A stretch of 64,000 nucleotides of DNA. Source: Phragmites australis (lineage: Eukaryota > Streptophyta > Magnoliopsida > Poales > Poaceae). Within the stretch, counting starts at the first letter, position 1, and every line of letters starts with the position of its first letter. Made by a program: the position numbers and the translations under genes. Below the pieces are notes generated by a model, which had not been told where the DNA came from, searched no databases, and saw nothing but the letters and a program-made list of their open reading frames with translations. Below are positions 1 to 12,427 of this stretch, one piece after another. The DNA lies in the NCBI RefSeq assembly GCF_958298935.1, contig NC_084941.1, positions 13,056,001 through 13,120,000 of the forward strand. The letters run 5' to 3'.

Positions 1-261
1 GGACATGGAGAACCCTCACCTAGGCCTCGCTAGGCTCACGATGTCTGGACTCGCTTGGACTTCTGAGGGTAGGATGATTATAGTCAGAGAAATCTTGTTG
101 TTACTGGTTGTCGAGCTTTCACTCACCAGCTCTGATATATGGCGTTGGTTGTGTAGATTCTGACCCAATTCAGTAGAGAAATGTAATGGAACAACTAACC
201 CCTAGAATTTCTCTCGATCTACTTCACAACCATCATTGCTACTGGAGGTGACGAACAGGTC

Positions 262-1010
262 ATGGCTAATTACCTCTCTATAGCTTTGGAAGGGTCAGGC
301 CACTCGTGGCTAACCAACTTGCCTCCCGAGCCGATTGACTCATGGGAACAACTTTGCGACATCTTTTGTGCCAATTTCCCAGGGACTTATAAACATCCAG
401 GGAAGGAAGATGATCTTCATCGTCTTCGCCAAGGCTCAAAAGAGTGGCTTTGGGAGTTCATCAAGAGATTCAGTATCGTAAGGAACACTATCCCGGAGAT
501 TATCAATCCCTCGACCATCGACACCTTCAAACAAGGCACAAGAGATAGAAGGTTGTTCAAAGACATGGCGATGCGACCTCCCTAAGACGTCCGAGAACTA
601 TTTGAACTAGTCAAAAAGAAGAAGACTGGGGAGCATAATGTCATGAATGCCTCCTAAAAGACCTTTGACAATGGAAAGAAGTCTAGATCAGGAGGGGGCT
701 CGAAGAAGAACTGGTGCACGTTTCGTGACTCAAACACCCATGACACCGATTTATGCCAGAGTTAGCTCAAGCAGCTCAATGAGCAGAAGTAGAGGGAGCA
801 ACCCTCAAATAAGGCTTCTGGCTCCAAATGGGCAGAGAGTGACGAAGATGACCTCCCATTCCCAAGTGGATCCCTTGAAGTCAACCATATATTCGGAGTG
901 TCGACCGGCTATGAGTCCAAATGATAGGCCAAGAGCACAGAATGGAAATCCTTTTTGTCTCTATTTTAGTACCCAAGGCCCTTTGATGGGTGAACGTTGT
1001 GATCTCCTTT
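262..1010 (+). pseudogene. Gypsy gag remnant (capsid domain)
   Basis: The ATG at 262 opens a 107-codon frame reading like the Retrotrans_gag capsid domain of grass gypsy elements: SWLTNLPPEPIDSWEQLCD near the start, then RLRQGSKEWLWEFIKRF and VRNTIPEI. A TAA at 583-585 ends the frame, but homologous sequence continues. Around 700-760 the translation GSKKNWCTFRDSNTHDTDLC resembles the Cys/His-containing stretch that follows the capsid in this family. Stops after it and an acidic linker around 830-900 show that it is no longer translatable. The protein would have packaged element RNA in the cytoplasm. Family assignment is firm; subfamily is not. Confidence 0.75.
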
Positions 1011-1239
1011 GACATGGTCGACTGTCCCAGAGTTGCCAGCAACCCAGGCAGCTACCAAATTGTGGTTGAGCCCACAATCAGTAACTGTAAGGTAAATCGT
1101 GTTTTAATTTATGGAGAAGTTCCCTTAATATTTTATTTCTTAGTGCTCTAGATAACATGCAGATGCCAAGATCCAAGGTTGCACCTGTGAAGTACGCATT
1201 TCGGTGAGATTCAAGGTGCTTCGTCCAAACCACTAGGGC

Positions 1240-1431
1240 AAGTCTCACTCTCAGTAACATTCGGGAATGTCGAGAATTTCCTAACAGAGAAAATCCAGTT
1301 TGATGTGGCCGACATTAATACAATATTCAATGCAATCCTAGGTAGGCCATCCCTTGCGATTCAAGGCAGTAATGCATTACACCTACCAATCTATGAAAAT
1401 GCTAGGTCCGAAAGGAGTCATCTACATCTGA
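1240..1431 (+). pseudogene. Gypsy aspartic-protease region, C-terminal fragment
   Basis: The plus-strand translation here reads GNVENFLTEKIQFDVADINT followed by FNAILGRPSLAI. This is the conserved end of the retropepsin-like domain in grass gypsy polyproteins (usual form YNAILGRP). After a one-base frame change the next segment reads MKMLGPKGVIYI, the usual continuation. The catalytic DTG is not visible upstream. The stretch between the gag remnant (ends about 1010) and here is degenerate. Confidence 0.7.
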
Positions 1432-2544
1432 GGTGATAGGCACATGGTGCTTAAATGCGACCGTAAAAGCCTCGAGGTGGCAGGGCAACTACCCCATCAC
1501 GAGTACAGTTCTATGGAGGATTCCAAATCCTCTAAGTCCAAAGACAAGGAGGTCACGGCCATTCCAAAATTTTTAGCTTGATGCGTCTAGATCACAAGGT
1601 GGACCCAAGCTCAAACTCAGGATTGCCGCCTTGCTCTAGTACAATTTATTAGCAAGTAGATCATTAGGAATAAATGTTTTTCTTTTTCTTTATGATAAAT
1701 TCATAAATGTGGAATGTTTTATTCTAAGATCCATTATGTTCTTCCTCTTGAAAACTCAATGGCACAAATCACGGTTCTAGTAGATCTTCGCTAGGTTGAT
1801 GAAATTGTGGCATCGTGAGTACCCTCAAATACGGTTGAACTTGAATTTTATTTCTTTTTTCTCTCTAATTCTCAACTATCTGACTAAAAAGTTCTTCTTC
1901 TACCATATAGTCAAGGGATAGAGAAGTGAAACTTTTTTTCTCCTTAGGTAAGAATTTCTTGACTACCCGATTGATATGTTCATATCTCAATTAGACAGAC
2001 GGGGGAAAAGGAAAGTATTATATTCTAAAAGCAGTCTTTTTTCAAAAAAATGTGTACTTCATGATGGTACTTAGTCATGGTTACCTCGAAGTAGTTGTTC
2101 AAAATAGGCCTTACGAGAAAACTACATCAGGATAATACGTACGCGAGTATATATAGGCCAACGAGCTTGTAACACTCAGAGATACAACATAGCCTCATCT
2201 GAGCTATTCTTGGTGGGAGTCGTCGAGGACATTTCTTGGGAAACCGCTCGGAGGTAAGCACCTGACTAAAAAGCACCAAATTGCTATGTAATACCTACGA
2301 GACAATAAATTTATGGTTCTCATGGTGGAATTAATAAAAACTAATTATTCCGGCCCGGACCTACTCAATGGGAAGTACCAAGAAGAGTATGTAACTTATT
2401 ACATAACAAGTTTAAAGTGTTCAATGATGTGCAAAAGCATCTAGCAAGGCCAAAGGTGTGGCGATCACAGTGGCTATCTAGAGGCCCTCTTGCTCAAAGA
2501 CGGCTTTCTCCGAAGGGTTGGACGCATAGCCCCATCCAGGTATG
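1432..2544. other. Non-coding remnant between protease and antisense ORF
   Basis: There is no open frame of useful length and no RT, RNase H or integrase motif on either strand. It is AT-rich with a few plus-strand purine-rich stretches. A TATA-like run (tatatatagg) lies near 2150. It probably represents deleted or mutated internal retrotransposon sequence. Confidence 0.4.
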
Positions 2545-5214
2545 CTAATGCCAATCTGTGACAAGTGGCTCTTCAGACACCCTAGCGTCGTCTCTAGGCT
2601 CTCGCGAGCCACCTCCCTGTGCTCCTCCAAAATTAGACACCATGCTACTCATAGTCACCTTCCGAAGGATGCGGTTGAAGATTGGGAAGGACTTCCTCAC
2701 CAAAGGGACCATGGCCTCCAGCTGGTTCTGTAGAACCTCTGAGTTTGCTTCGACAGATGCCTCTGGCTCCTTTACCCGCTCCACCTCAGCCTTAAGCCTT
2801 GATTAAACACAAAGGGGCTTTGCCTAAGACCCCATTCAGGTACAAAATAATACATACAACATAATTATGCTTACTCGATATCTCCTCCTACAATTTAGTA
2901 GCTTTTGCCTGATGCTTAGAGGAGACCCACTTGATCTCTCACATGGACTTTGAGCGTAGGCGCGCTAGCCGGCACTAGAAACTAGAGATGATATCCACTA
3001 ACTGGAACAAATGAGTATCATCACACATGATGAATAACGAAGTAAGAATCTATGCTCAAGATGTACCTCAGGGTCGATAGAGATGATTCTTGATGCCCCA
3101 GACAGCCTGACTACGCCTCTCGCAGGCTGGTTGGCTATTGCATCCCCTTGAGCAATAGGCTCTCTAGACAACTTGGCTACCATCGCATCCACCTTGTCAT
3201 CCCCAAGCCTTTCATCAGGTAGAAGACTTCCTACGCCTAGAAAGGGAAGGGAGTTTCCCGAAGGAGTCTCAAGGGTATCCCTTATCGTAGGATTGGCAAC
3301 CAGTATTGAGCAAGTCAATGCCCCACAATCTCTAACCCCAGGCACGAGGCTGAGAGGCAAAAGCCTATACAGGTAAAAATAAGTTCATTAAGAAGATGAA
3401 TCTAATATAGTGATGTAGGTACCTGAGACCGTCGAAGGTCAATTGGGGATGGAACCACGAAAGTAAAGGCAAGTCTTCCGAGGTACTACTAGACCAACTA
3501 CCCCCCTCGATGGGACCGATCTCAGGGTCCTCCCCTCTTATGGAGGGAGAACTTGAGGATTCATTACTTGGCCCACCTCCAGCAGACAACCTCTACCCCT
3601 CCGGTTCAAAAGACTATGTTCCTGAGTTCTCTTGACTCGAGGAGGTGGGTGCAGGCATGGATGAAGCTGGTGACATCGGGACCGGTGCCTAGTCCATAAG
3701 TGTGTCCCCTTGCTCGACATAGGAAGGGGCACCTGTAGACTGATCTACCACCACCTTATCCTCCCCTGGGACTCCTAGGGCGGATTGAGGCACAGGGTAA
3801 TCAAGAGAGAGCATGGATGTACCTTGGCCGGTTTGCCCGAAACAACGAGCGGTCACCTTCTTTAAATGCTTCGGTGGGCACTTCTAGTTGGGACTCGGGA
3901 TCCTCCCCTGGAACCCCTAGGGCGGATTGAGGCACAGGGTAATCAGGAGAGAGCATGGATGTACCTTGGCCGGTTTGCCAGAAACAACGAGCGGTCACCT
4001 TCTTCAAACGCTTCAGTGGGCACTGCTAGTCGGGACTCGGGGATGAGTGAATATCCATGATTTCCTAGCCCAATTGCATGTTGGCTTCGGTGATTCCAGC
4101 CTATGACGATGAAGCAGGTGGGGGCTGAGGCTGCAAGAATCAATTTGAAGGACTGATACTTATTTACCAAATCACGTGATAAATTCACGTGTTGTACCAT
4201 TATTCGTTGCGCCAAGAGCTCCCCCCACACCCCCTCAAACATTTAAAGCCATGTCATAGAGCACCTTCTGGATATCGAGGCGGTCCCCTGGTACTAGTTC
4301 ATGAGTAGGAACTTAGCTCGCTGAAAAGCGACCTCTCCGGACATAATTGTGGCTAGGAAGAAAACTCTATTGAAAAATGATAGTAAAATAAACAACTCAA
4401 CACATCATACTCAAGCGCCGCCTTGCCATCTGGTGTGTCACGAGTTGGGTCGAAGGAGCAACGATACTCCTAGGTTAGGTGGTTCCTATCCTTGAGGGGG
4501 TTGAGGCGATGCCAAATGAAGTGTGCATCATGTCCTCAGGTTCTTGATCCTGTTGAGGATGATTTGAACATCACGGGTGGCCCAAACCTTCGAGTTCTAG
4601 CACAAATTCCTCACCGCCATAAGGTTTAGGTACTCTACGCTCTACTTGACCTCGCACTGGCAGTAAAACCAATGCGAATGGCACCCCGACCAAGAGGTCC
4701 TGGGCAAGAAAGGGATGTTGTTTCCCAAAACTCCTGACCCGAGAATGAACCTAGTAGAACTAGAAACTCCGTTGGAGAAGTTCTTTAGTTGGTAGAAGCT
4801 GCAGAAAATATCTAGCATGGGCATCACCTCCATGCTCATCATGGTTGTGGAGTAGAGGTTGAGGTGGATAAGGCACATGACGTAATAGTCCAAGGCTTCC
4901 ATGAGGAAGTCGGACATCGAGAGTTGAAGACCACGGTATGTTAAATCCTCAAACATCACGACTTCATCGATGTTCTAGGTGGGGACCTCCTCTCCCTCAG
5001 CTGCTCTCTAGGGCATCAGACTGTGAGTGGGAAGGAGACCATCTTCGACCAACATGCTCAGGCTAGCCCAACTCATATCAGACTTCAACCACTCATCACC
5101 ACCATCAGCCAGGAAAGCCAGTCGAAGCAAAGAGGGTTTTTTGGAAGGAGGAAGATGAGAATTTTTTGGACACAAGAAGATTAGGCATAAAAGCCAAATG
5201 ATCATCTCTAGCAC
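2545..5214 (-). pseudogene. Antisense retrotransposon ORF (Transposase_28 / 'putative gypsy type transposon' type)
   Basis: Several minus-strand open pieces (5214-5008, 4959-4642, 4242-3943, 3360-2998, 2784-2545) look like parts of one broken ORF read leftwards. The N-terminal part has DEWLKSDMSWASLSMLVEDG. The next has QLSMSDFLMEALDYYVMCLI, then LKNFSNGVSSSTRFILGSGV and a WFYCQ end. This order matches the plant mobile-element domain PF04195 (a ...FL.EVL.YY...LIHL.PN... core). The C-terminal part is low complexity and probably coiled coil. Frameshifts and stops separate the pieces. Such ORFs run antisense to gag-pol in some grass gypsy families; their function is unknown. The domain call is by recalled pattern. 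Confidence 0.55.
3757..4040. repeat. Tandem duplication, period 142 bp
   Basis: Two head-to-tail copies begin near 3757 and 3899. Diagnostic words such as ggcggattgaggcacagggt start at 3779 and again at 3921, and gagagcatggatgtacc follows in both. The copies differ at only a few positions. The duplication lies inside the antisense ORF remnant and is not a multiple of three (142), so it shifts that frame. Confidence 0.85.
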
Positions 5215-6289
5215 ATGATGAAAAGGGAAAGAAGAGGTAATGGCTCCTTCACCGATGTCGAGATTTTTGTTGTTTCAAAAGAAACTCCAGATCATGGGGG
5301 AGTGGTCGCAGTTTGCCTTCCCTTAAAAGCCGTGACTTGCCTCTACAAGCTCTTCAAAAAGCTATGCACATTTAATGCGATGTGACTTGAGGAGAAAAAT
5401 GTAAACAATCAGTACTCAAGCACCAGTGTGAGAAAGGTGGGTCCTAGTCACGTGGGCGTTGCCAACTTTTCCCCTACCCAAAGAGGAATCTAACCTTACC
5501 TTCGGTACCTATTCGATCGAACACTTTTTTCTCGATCAGGAAGGACTCAACTTGGTATTCGGGTATGGAAAAAGAATAAATGTTCTATGAAGGTTTTTTT
5601 AGCAAAAGTCTTCATCACTAAAAGATAAGCTAAAACACTTTACATTAAAAAGATGCAATCTAAGTATCATTGCATCTCCGAGTTCCAATTTTTCGAACAA
5701 CTCAAGAGAAGAAAATAATAGAAAAAGAAAGCTAGAGTAGCTGATGTAGAAGTTGGCTGTTCTGCTGTTGTTGGGAGAGGTTGAATGTGATGAGGAGTCC
5801 ACAGCCTCCTCTCCTCCTTCTTCTTCTCTGCATCTATGGTCTCTTTCTAGTGCATCTCTTCTTCAAGAAGATCCCAGTTGATCTCTTCTTGGAATGGAGC
5901 CAAGGGATCGACGGGGGAAGTCTCACCCGGCTGCCTGAGCTCGGTGGCAGTAGGGCCACCAACTACCTCATCTTATGTCTTCTCTTTGTCGGAAGAGATG
6001 ACAACAGGCTTAACACAGGAATGTGACTGCACTGGTGAAGGAGGTGGAGCAGGTGAAGGTAATTTAGGTGATGGAGGCAACGGTCAGTGAAGCTAGGGAT
6101 GGTCCTAATGGTGGATTTCTAAAATCCCTAGAACTAGAAGAGGATGAGGATGCCATGATAAAAAGAACATAAGGAAGAAGAAAGGTTTCTTGGCTCAGGT
6201 GAAGGCAAAGGGTTTTAGGAGACAGTACCCACAACCTTAAGTTTATAAATACCTTCGGGTTGCAAGCCAGCGTGACCATTCATTTCTTG
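5215..6289. other. Spacer between antisense ORF and LTR-like end
   Basis: There is no convincing gene. It contains a pyrimidine-rich tract near 5810-5840 and small overlapping open frames (5781-6090) that match nothing I recognise. It includes the region upstream of the antisense ORF start and so could have carried that ORF's promoter; no clear element is visible. Confidence 0.35.
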
Positions 6290-6870
6290 GAACTGTACGG
6301 TGGGTTTGTTCATTTACTGATCATCGGTTTTTGAAAGATTCTGCGAGGAAGCTGATGGTTTCAAATTAGGAAAACTATCTCTTGTTCAATAAGGAATCCT
6401 AAATATTCGATAGTTCTAAAATCCAAGTAGAATACGCATGAGATATCTGATTAGGATCGAGCCCTTGATTCCCCCGAACTATATAAGACAGGGAGAGGGC
6501 TACATCCCAGGCATCAAGCAACCAAACTACCAATTCTTCCATGGAGCCAATCAAAGCACAAGCAAGTCACGCCTTTAAATCTTCGAAGTCACGAAACCCC
6601 TCAAGACTAGTCGATTAGAAGACTAACACACATTAAAGATCCATGGCAGAAGTAATCCCCTATTTGATTAGGTCTTGTGCGACACAGGAAAATTCGCCTA
6701 CTTCCTAAGGTTAAATGCCTCATATTTTATCATTGTACTTTTTGATTCAAAAATAATCAAGGCAAGACAGGACATAGGCTATTATCCTACTTAGGACCTA
6801 AACCTGTATAAACTATGTGTCTCTATACAGGATATGCTTTGGTGAGTAGCCGATATCCCTATTTTCTATA
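6290..6870 (+). repeat. LTR-like segment of a gypsy element
   Basis: The segment has the composition and word order of a grass gypsy LTR promoter and R region. It runs ccttgattcccccgaact, then TATATAAG, then a purine-rich gacagggagagggc stretch. Further on comes caggacataggctattatcc and the late motif aacctgtataaactatgtgtc. TG...CA ends and a second LTR copy were not found, so the limits are approximate. Confidence 0.5.
6479..6487 (+). promoter_or_regulatory. TATA box of the LTR-like segment
   Basis: The sequence ctatataag is preceded by cccccgaa and followed by a purine-rich leader. This is the usual arrangement in grass gypsy LTR promoters. It indicates plus-strand transcription of the original element. 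Confidence 0.55.
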
Positions 6871-7019
6871 TTATAAAATAAATTACGACTAGTAACAAAT
6901 CCTCGATAGGGCTCTTTATTTGTTGAGCTCGGGAACAGCGAGAGACGGTAACCGACAAGAAAAGTCCAGTGCCCACATTATCTATATAGTAAATATTTAG
7001 AATCCCTATACAACCAGCA

Positions 7020-7325
7020 AACTGGGTAAGCCAAGTGATGTATTTTGGTCTTGGTCTAAAACTAGTCGGCATTGGTCTTCGTCTCATATTGTTATGGTTG
7101 CACAAAATTGATCTTGACAAAATATGGTCTCTTCTTACTTCAACCCCACATGCTCTCAGGCTCTTTTCAAGTTTCGCCACAATGATTATTGTGGCAATGG
7201 GGCTCAGATGCTTTTCTGGACAGACTACTGGATTGAGGGCCGCTCCATCAAGACCCTGGAATGTGATTCCAAAGAGGATTAGAAACTCCAAATCAGTTTA
7301 TGATGGGCTAGCCGATCAGTCATGA
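7020..7325 (+). pseudogene. LINE (non-LTR retrotransposon) fragment, zinc-binding RT-tail region
   Basis: The plus-strand translation contains WSLLTSTPHALRLFSSFATM and, one frame over, GNGAQMLFWTDYWIEGRS. This corresponds to the ...F..a..i.iGnG....FW.D.W.dG.. core of the zf-RVT segment that follows reverse transcriptase in plant LINEs. A frameshift separates the two halves. Similarity stops abruptly at about 7325 after a Gly-Leu-Ala-Asp-Gln-Ser-Trp motif, which suggests a rearrangement or insertion junction. RT and endonuclease domains are absent. Confidence 0.65.
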
Positions 7326-7701
7326 TCTTTGCATCCATCACCTACTTCTTTACTTCCTCCTCCTCCCACCCATCCACATCCTGTCTTCTGCGTAGCGGCG
7401 ACCTCGCTGCAACCGTCACCCGCCTCGCATCCGTCTGCCACCTGCCCAATTCCCACCCACCACGGCTCCACGCATCTGCGAGGAAGGCGATGGCGATGTT
7501 TAGAGTCCGAGTGGGGCCGCGGTAGGCGGCATGGTTGCTAGGGTTCGGAGAGGCTAGCCTCATGGGGCAGGGCAGCGACGGCACGGGGGAGGCCAGGCAC
7601 AGGGCAGCGACGGCACGCGAGCGGCAGAATGGCGCAGGGCAACAATGGCGCGTGCTCTACAAACAGAAGGATAGGAAGAAGGATATTCTATAGTTGTACA
7701 T
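7326..7701. other. GC-rich unassigned segment
   Basis: The composition changes sharply to GC-rich and gene-like, with overlapping open frames on both strands (7322-7541 plus, 7584-7342 minus) and a short repeat (gggcagcgacggcac occurs twice near 7566-7612). It may be a fragment of a grass gene's 5' region, but I recognise no protein. It ends with tacat, the left target duplication of the solo LTR. Confidence 0.3.
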
Positions 7702-10700
7702 TGTTACACCCGGTTTTAACTTACAAAATCAAGTGCGGCTTATGTGTGCCTAGGAAGTTTAACACACATAAGAACGTCATAGGTGAAGTAACAAAAGCAA
7801 TACATTTACTTACAATTGTTTACTTCTTACAAAAAGACTTCACCTAAACAACTTTAATAACTAAATGGCAGCATCTAAACGACGGTAGCGGACGAAAACA
7901 TCGGCGACCAAGCATTCCACAGGCACTGACCGAAAGACATGCTCCTAGAACGCTAGGTCGTCGTGTTGAAAATCTTCAAAGTGTTCCACTGAACAGCATA
8001 TGTATTGTGAGAGATAGCAAGGGTGAGCACATGGAGTACTCAGCAAGTATGGGAGAATAATGATATGTAGGATTACAACAAGAATAGGCTAGCACATGGT
8101 ATATTTATGTAAATACGAGTAATGAAAAGATATTTGGACTCAAAAAGTATTAAACAATTATTAAGTAAATATAACCCATACTGTCCAATATCTAGTATAC
8201 AAGACTCCCCACCTTGCACACCATAACCGTCTAATACTCCCTGTACCATAACTAAAACCATAACCAAACCCACATCCACAACACACTAATCATGTGAGGA
8301 TCCAAGTCTCCTATAACCGAGGGCACAACTATTATAACAATGTTTACACTCTGTAAAGATGTTCAGCTTTCCCCACGAGTCAATGAATTCCATGTTGTCG
8401 TGTTTGCAACACACTTAACACACGTCAGTGGTGTGCCATCAAGAAATCACTAAATCACATTTTCCACTAACTAGAGCCTAATCTAATATGTATCTGCCCA
8501 CTAGGTTTCACTGTCAGGGTTTACGCGAGTCTAACTCCTACCCAGAAGTCCCCCTTTGTGCTGACACAACATACACTGGATAGATTCTAACTAGTATGTC
8601 ATGCATTACCCATATCAGCCTCGTGGTTGGTACGTTACTTCTTGGGTTCTCACTCCACGAACCAGTCCTTACTTAGGTTACTTGAGAAAACACTAAACCA
8701 ATATCACAACCATGACAACCATCAAAATCACTTTGCTTAAGGCCTAAGGTTCCATGTTGCTAGACCATTAACAATTTAACTACCATTATTGCATAAGTTC
8801 ATTAGTCAAGATTATGCCACTTTTCAGTATCCCAAAAGCATGGCTAAGCAATCTACCCACCAAAAATACCTAATCATAAACCATCTAGGTTCCAAGGGAT
8901 GATAAGGGAAAATCTGGGGAAAACCCTAACATAGGTGACTACCCATCATATTTACACACACTGCATGCAATTTTGTAAAACAAAACAGTTTAAATCATAG
9001 GTTCAAGATGATCAAGGACACTTGCCTTATTCCCAATGCTACTCAGTGTTGTTGAAACCTTGGTCTTGAAGTCCCTTGAACTGATCCGAAGCGTTATCGA
9101 CTAATCGTGAATTCTATCGATAATCAAAGCAACATCAAATAAACACCAAATAAACTCCAAATTACAAATAAAAAAAGGAATAGAACTACAGACTAGGATC
9201 TTTGATTGGGCTGAACAAAGAGAATGGAATTGATTGGACTTCTCTCGAAGAAAGATGAAAGATCTAGGGTTTAGGTTTCACATGAAATGATAAGAAAGAA
9301 TTCACATGAAATGATAGAAAAGATTAACTGGTTAATTAACATGAGGGACTTATAAAGTTAATATATTATTTTAATATCATAAATTCATGTTTGTGACACA
9401 ATGATATGTAGATCTGGCCAGGACTTATATGTCAATGTGACAAACATAAATTTACTAATCAAAATAATATCTTCGTGTTACAGGGACTCAAATGTTAATG
9501 AGGGAAAACTACTAAAAAGGTAGGATAATTGATACCTAAAATTGGCATGCTTGGATAGATCATGATTTTAGAAAAATTTGAGCGCAAGAATTAGTCAAAT
9601 CGGAGTTAAAACGAAGAAGTTATGGCTGAAACAATTAAATCTGAAAAAGAAAAGGACTAATTTGTAATTACCAAAAAGTTAAAAGGACCTTTTTAAAAAA
9701 CAAAGTGACTTATTTTCAACTATAGAAAAGTTTAGGATATGATCCGTAAAAGACAAGGGCTTATATGCAATTATAGAAGAGTTCAAGGGCTAAATTGAAA
9801 ATTTGCCAAATTCCTGGAATTATTGGAATTATTTTTGTACTGGAAAAGCTTGGTTTGTTGACTGGGTATGGTGACTAGGCTTGACTGGTTGATGTGGCTT
9901 GACATGTCATCAAATCTGCTGATGTGGAAGGGTGATGTGGTGAGGTTGTGCTGATAGGGATTTATGGAGGACACGTGGCGTTCGACTATTGGTCAACGAA
10001 GGGGTATGTTGAGGATCTAATCTGAGTCGTTGTCTTTATACCAGATGGCTCTAGTTTGCTCCAGTAGGTATGACCGGCGGTGGCTTGGCTCACGACAGAG
10101 AGAGGTCAGGACGGCGGCGAACTTTGCTGGAGGACGGTGAAAACCTCATCGCCAGCTTCGAGGGTCAACGGCGAGCGACAGAGGAGCAAAAGAAGTGGAT
10201 GGGGATCTCACCTCGGGAAACAAAGGGGCCGGAGAGGTGGCGAGGCGTCCGATCGATGAGCTGCACGGCGAGGAGCGTCAGGATCTCGCCCATCGGGTTC
10301 TGGCAAGTGGATGGCGACGGCGAGCGATGGATGGTGATCATGGGAGCACGACGAATCTGATGGGGACATTGGCAAAAATAGGTTTTCACCCGGATGGCAT
10401 TGAACAATGGCGGTGGCTCTTGGAGCTAGGCGGGATGGGTGCTTCGGTGGCCGAAGAGTGTGGGACAAGGCACGAGAGCGCTCAGCGGAGAACGACTGAG
10501 CTTTAGGGTGGCTTGGTGGTGACAAAGCGACGTTGAAATGGTGATTCGGTGAGCTCGGGTGGTGTGGCAATGGCGGGCAACGGCGGATCGGATTTGAGCC
10601 GAACTCAGCGAGATCAAGCATGGGAGGCAGCGGCTTTTTGGCGAGATCGAACTGAGGGGTGCACGTGCGAGGTCGGCCGCTATTTATTAGCCTCGGGGGT

Positions 10701-11344
10701 GTGCGAAACATGGATTCTGAGGCGGCAGCGAGCTCATGAACGAGTCGGACTCGGCAAGAAGACGATGACCTGGTGGCCCACATGGCAGTGACTCGGCGGA
10801 AACGTAAAAGGATGGGCTGCCTTCGGGAGCAGCTGCCGTGGCGCGGCTAGGCCGTGGCACACACGTGCGGCCCGGGCGGGAAAGTGGAGCTAGGCTTGGG
10901 CTGGAAGAGAGCGGGAGAAGGAGATCGGCCCAGCTGGTGGGCTAGGCCACAGGGAAAAGACCTAAAGAAGCTTAAAACTTTTAGAAAATCCCAACAAACC
11001 TATGAAATCATTTTTGAAGCCAAAAAGAATATTTTGAGTTTATGAAAACATTTGAAAGCTAATGAAGATATTTGAACTCATGAAATCATTTTGAAACCCT
11101 TTGAAAATTAGCTTTAACTCATAATAATTCAAATAAATCCAAAGGAAAACCAAGAGCCAAAATAAAACTTAAATGCCTCTTTTCAACATGAATGCATACA
11201 AACAAATAATAATTCTAATTCAAAATTCAAATTTGAATTTAGAAAATAGGATTTTTCCTATTCTAATTGTTCAACCTATAATCAAATCTTTGAAAATTTT
11301 AGAAATTTTATAAATTTGAGAAAATTGAAAATTAGGGTGTGACA
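7702..11344 (-). mobile_element. Solo LTR (about 3.6 kb) of a gypsy element, TSD TACAT
   Basis: The segment begins TGTTACACCCGG and ends TTAGGGTGTGACA, giving TG...CA ends with an extended terminal inverted match. It is flanked by the five-base repeat TACAT at 7697-7701 and 11345-11349. No primer-binding site, polypurine tract or coding domain occurs inside, and the terminal words do not recur internally. It is therefore a solo LTR left by LTR-LTR recombination. Read on the minus strand it starts TGTCACACCCTAATTTTCAA, a familiar start for long grass gypsy LTRs, so minus orientation is inferred. A GC-rich block at about 10070-10800 has long overlapping ORFs that are compositional, not genes. 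Confidence 0.8.
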
Positions 11345-11349
11345 TACAT

Positions 11350-12427
11350 GTTTGACAATTTTTTATTTTACTTTTCGAATTTTTTTTCATTCAAATGATG
11401 CCAAAAAAATTGTATGAAAATTTTATATATAATGATATGGGTGGTCAGTAACCTATATTTAAAATTTGGTGACCTTACCACTTAGGATGTTGTTTCCAGA
11501 AAAACCAATGAATTTTTCAGAGACTTAAAATGCAAAAACTCAAATTTAGAAATCCCAAAAAGGTTTCAAACAGTTTCGAAAAAGAAATGTTATATCAACA
11601 AGTCTCACAAAAATGTTGAATCAACAAAAGAAATGTTGAATCAGTGTGTCTGAGAATAAAATACTGAATAAACAAAAGAAATGCTGAATGTTCAATTCTC
11701 AGAAAAGAAATATTGACGCAACTAAAAGGACCTTGAGCCAACAAAAATAAATAAAATAAGGAATTATACATTGATTTATATATGACTCAAAAAAATATAT
11801 ACTCCTATAAAATAGATGAGTTGTGGCAGATGCGAACGATCTCCACCGTATATCTTACACGATCAAATAGTCCGCAGTCAAAATTAGTCCATGTCTCCTC
11901 CCCTCTCGATTATTTGGAAACATGCAATCAATTTAGAAACCTGCAATTAATAGACATTATCGATATTAAAAAATGTTAATACACAATTATTTTCTTCTAT
12001 TTATAGAGGTGCATCATCAGTTTTTTGTTTTTCAATTATTTTTTGTCATGAATTTTTTTATCTCCGTTACAGTATTATTGATTCCACATGGGTGGAACAT
12101 GTGCATTGTTGCTAGTAAGGGGAAAGAAGTGAAAATGACTGACCACTAGTTAGCCAACTAGTGCTTGACCACTGATTAGCAAGCCTAACTCTGGAAGGCA
12201 CGTGCTCGCTGCAAGTTTTTCTTTTGGTAGGCATTACACAGGCGCTGCTGGACTTCACAAAGATTGCAACGTCACAATTTACCAAATCAAGGTCCATGTG
12301 CACTCTGCAGCCAAAGAGGTGGAATCGGTCGAGCATCTTCTGACGAGCCGTAGTTATGGCAGAGAAGAGAAGTGTGGTTCATACTACTGCCTCAAAACTC
12401 GCAGACACGCGCTAAAACCAACGCAAG
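11350..12427. other. AT-rich interval with a short degenerate repeat
   Basis: No gene is visible. Between about 11580 and 11710 the words aaaagaaatgttgaatca and variants recur three or four times, forming a small degenerate repeat cluster. The open frame at 12202-12435 resembles nothing I know. Confidence 0.35.

Larger units (their letters stand above)
1..6870 (+). mobile_element. Decayed Ty3/gypsy element with an antisense ORF
   Basis: The window opens inside an old gypsy-type element. In order it holds a plus-strand gag remnant, the end of an aspartic-protease region, a long minus-strand ORF remnant, and an LTR-like segment with a TATA box. No reverse transcriptase or integrase is visible between protease and antisense ORF. 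Either pol was deleted or this is a non-autonomous derivative. An extra antisense ORF downstream of the sense genes is known from Grande/Tat-type grass elements, so that placement is the best inference. The left end lies outside the window and the right end is approximate, so no target duplication can be assigned. Confidence 0.55.

Noticed and set aside
7326..7701. Possible protein gene in GC-rich sequence
   Set aside because: Frames on both strands are similar in length, there is no recognised protein and no splice context; kept only as unassigned sequence.
10070..10800. Long ORFs such as 10783-10208 (minus) and 10195-10506 (plus)
   Set aside because: They fall in the GC-rich block of the solo LTR with frames open on both strands; no domain is recognisable.
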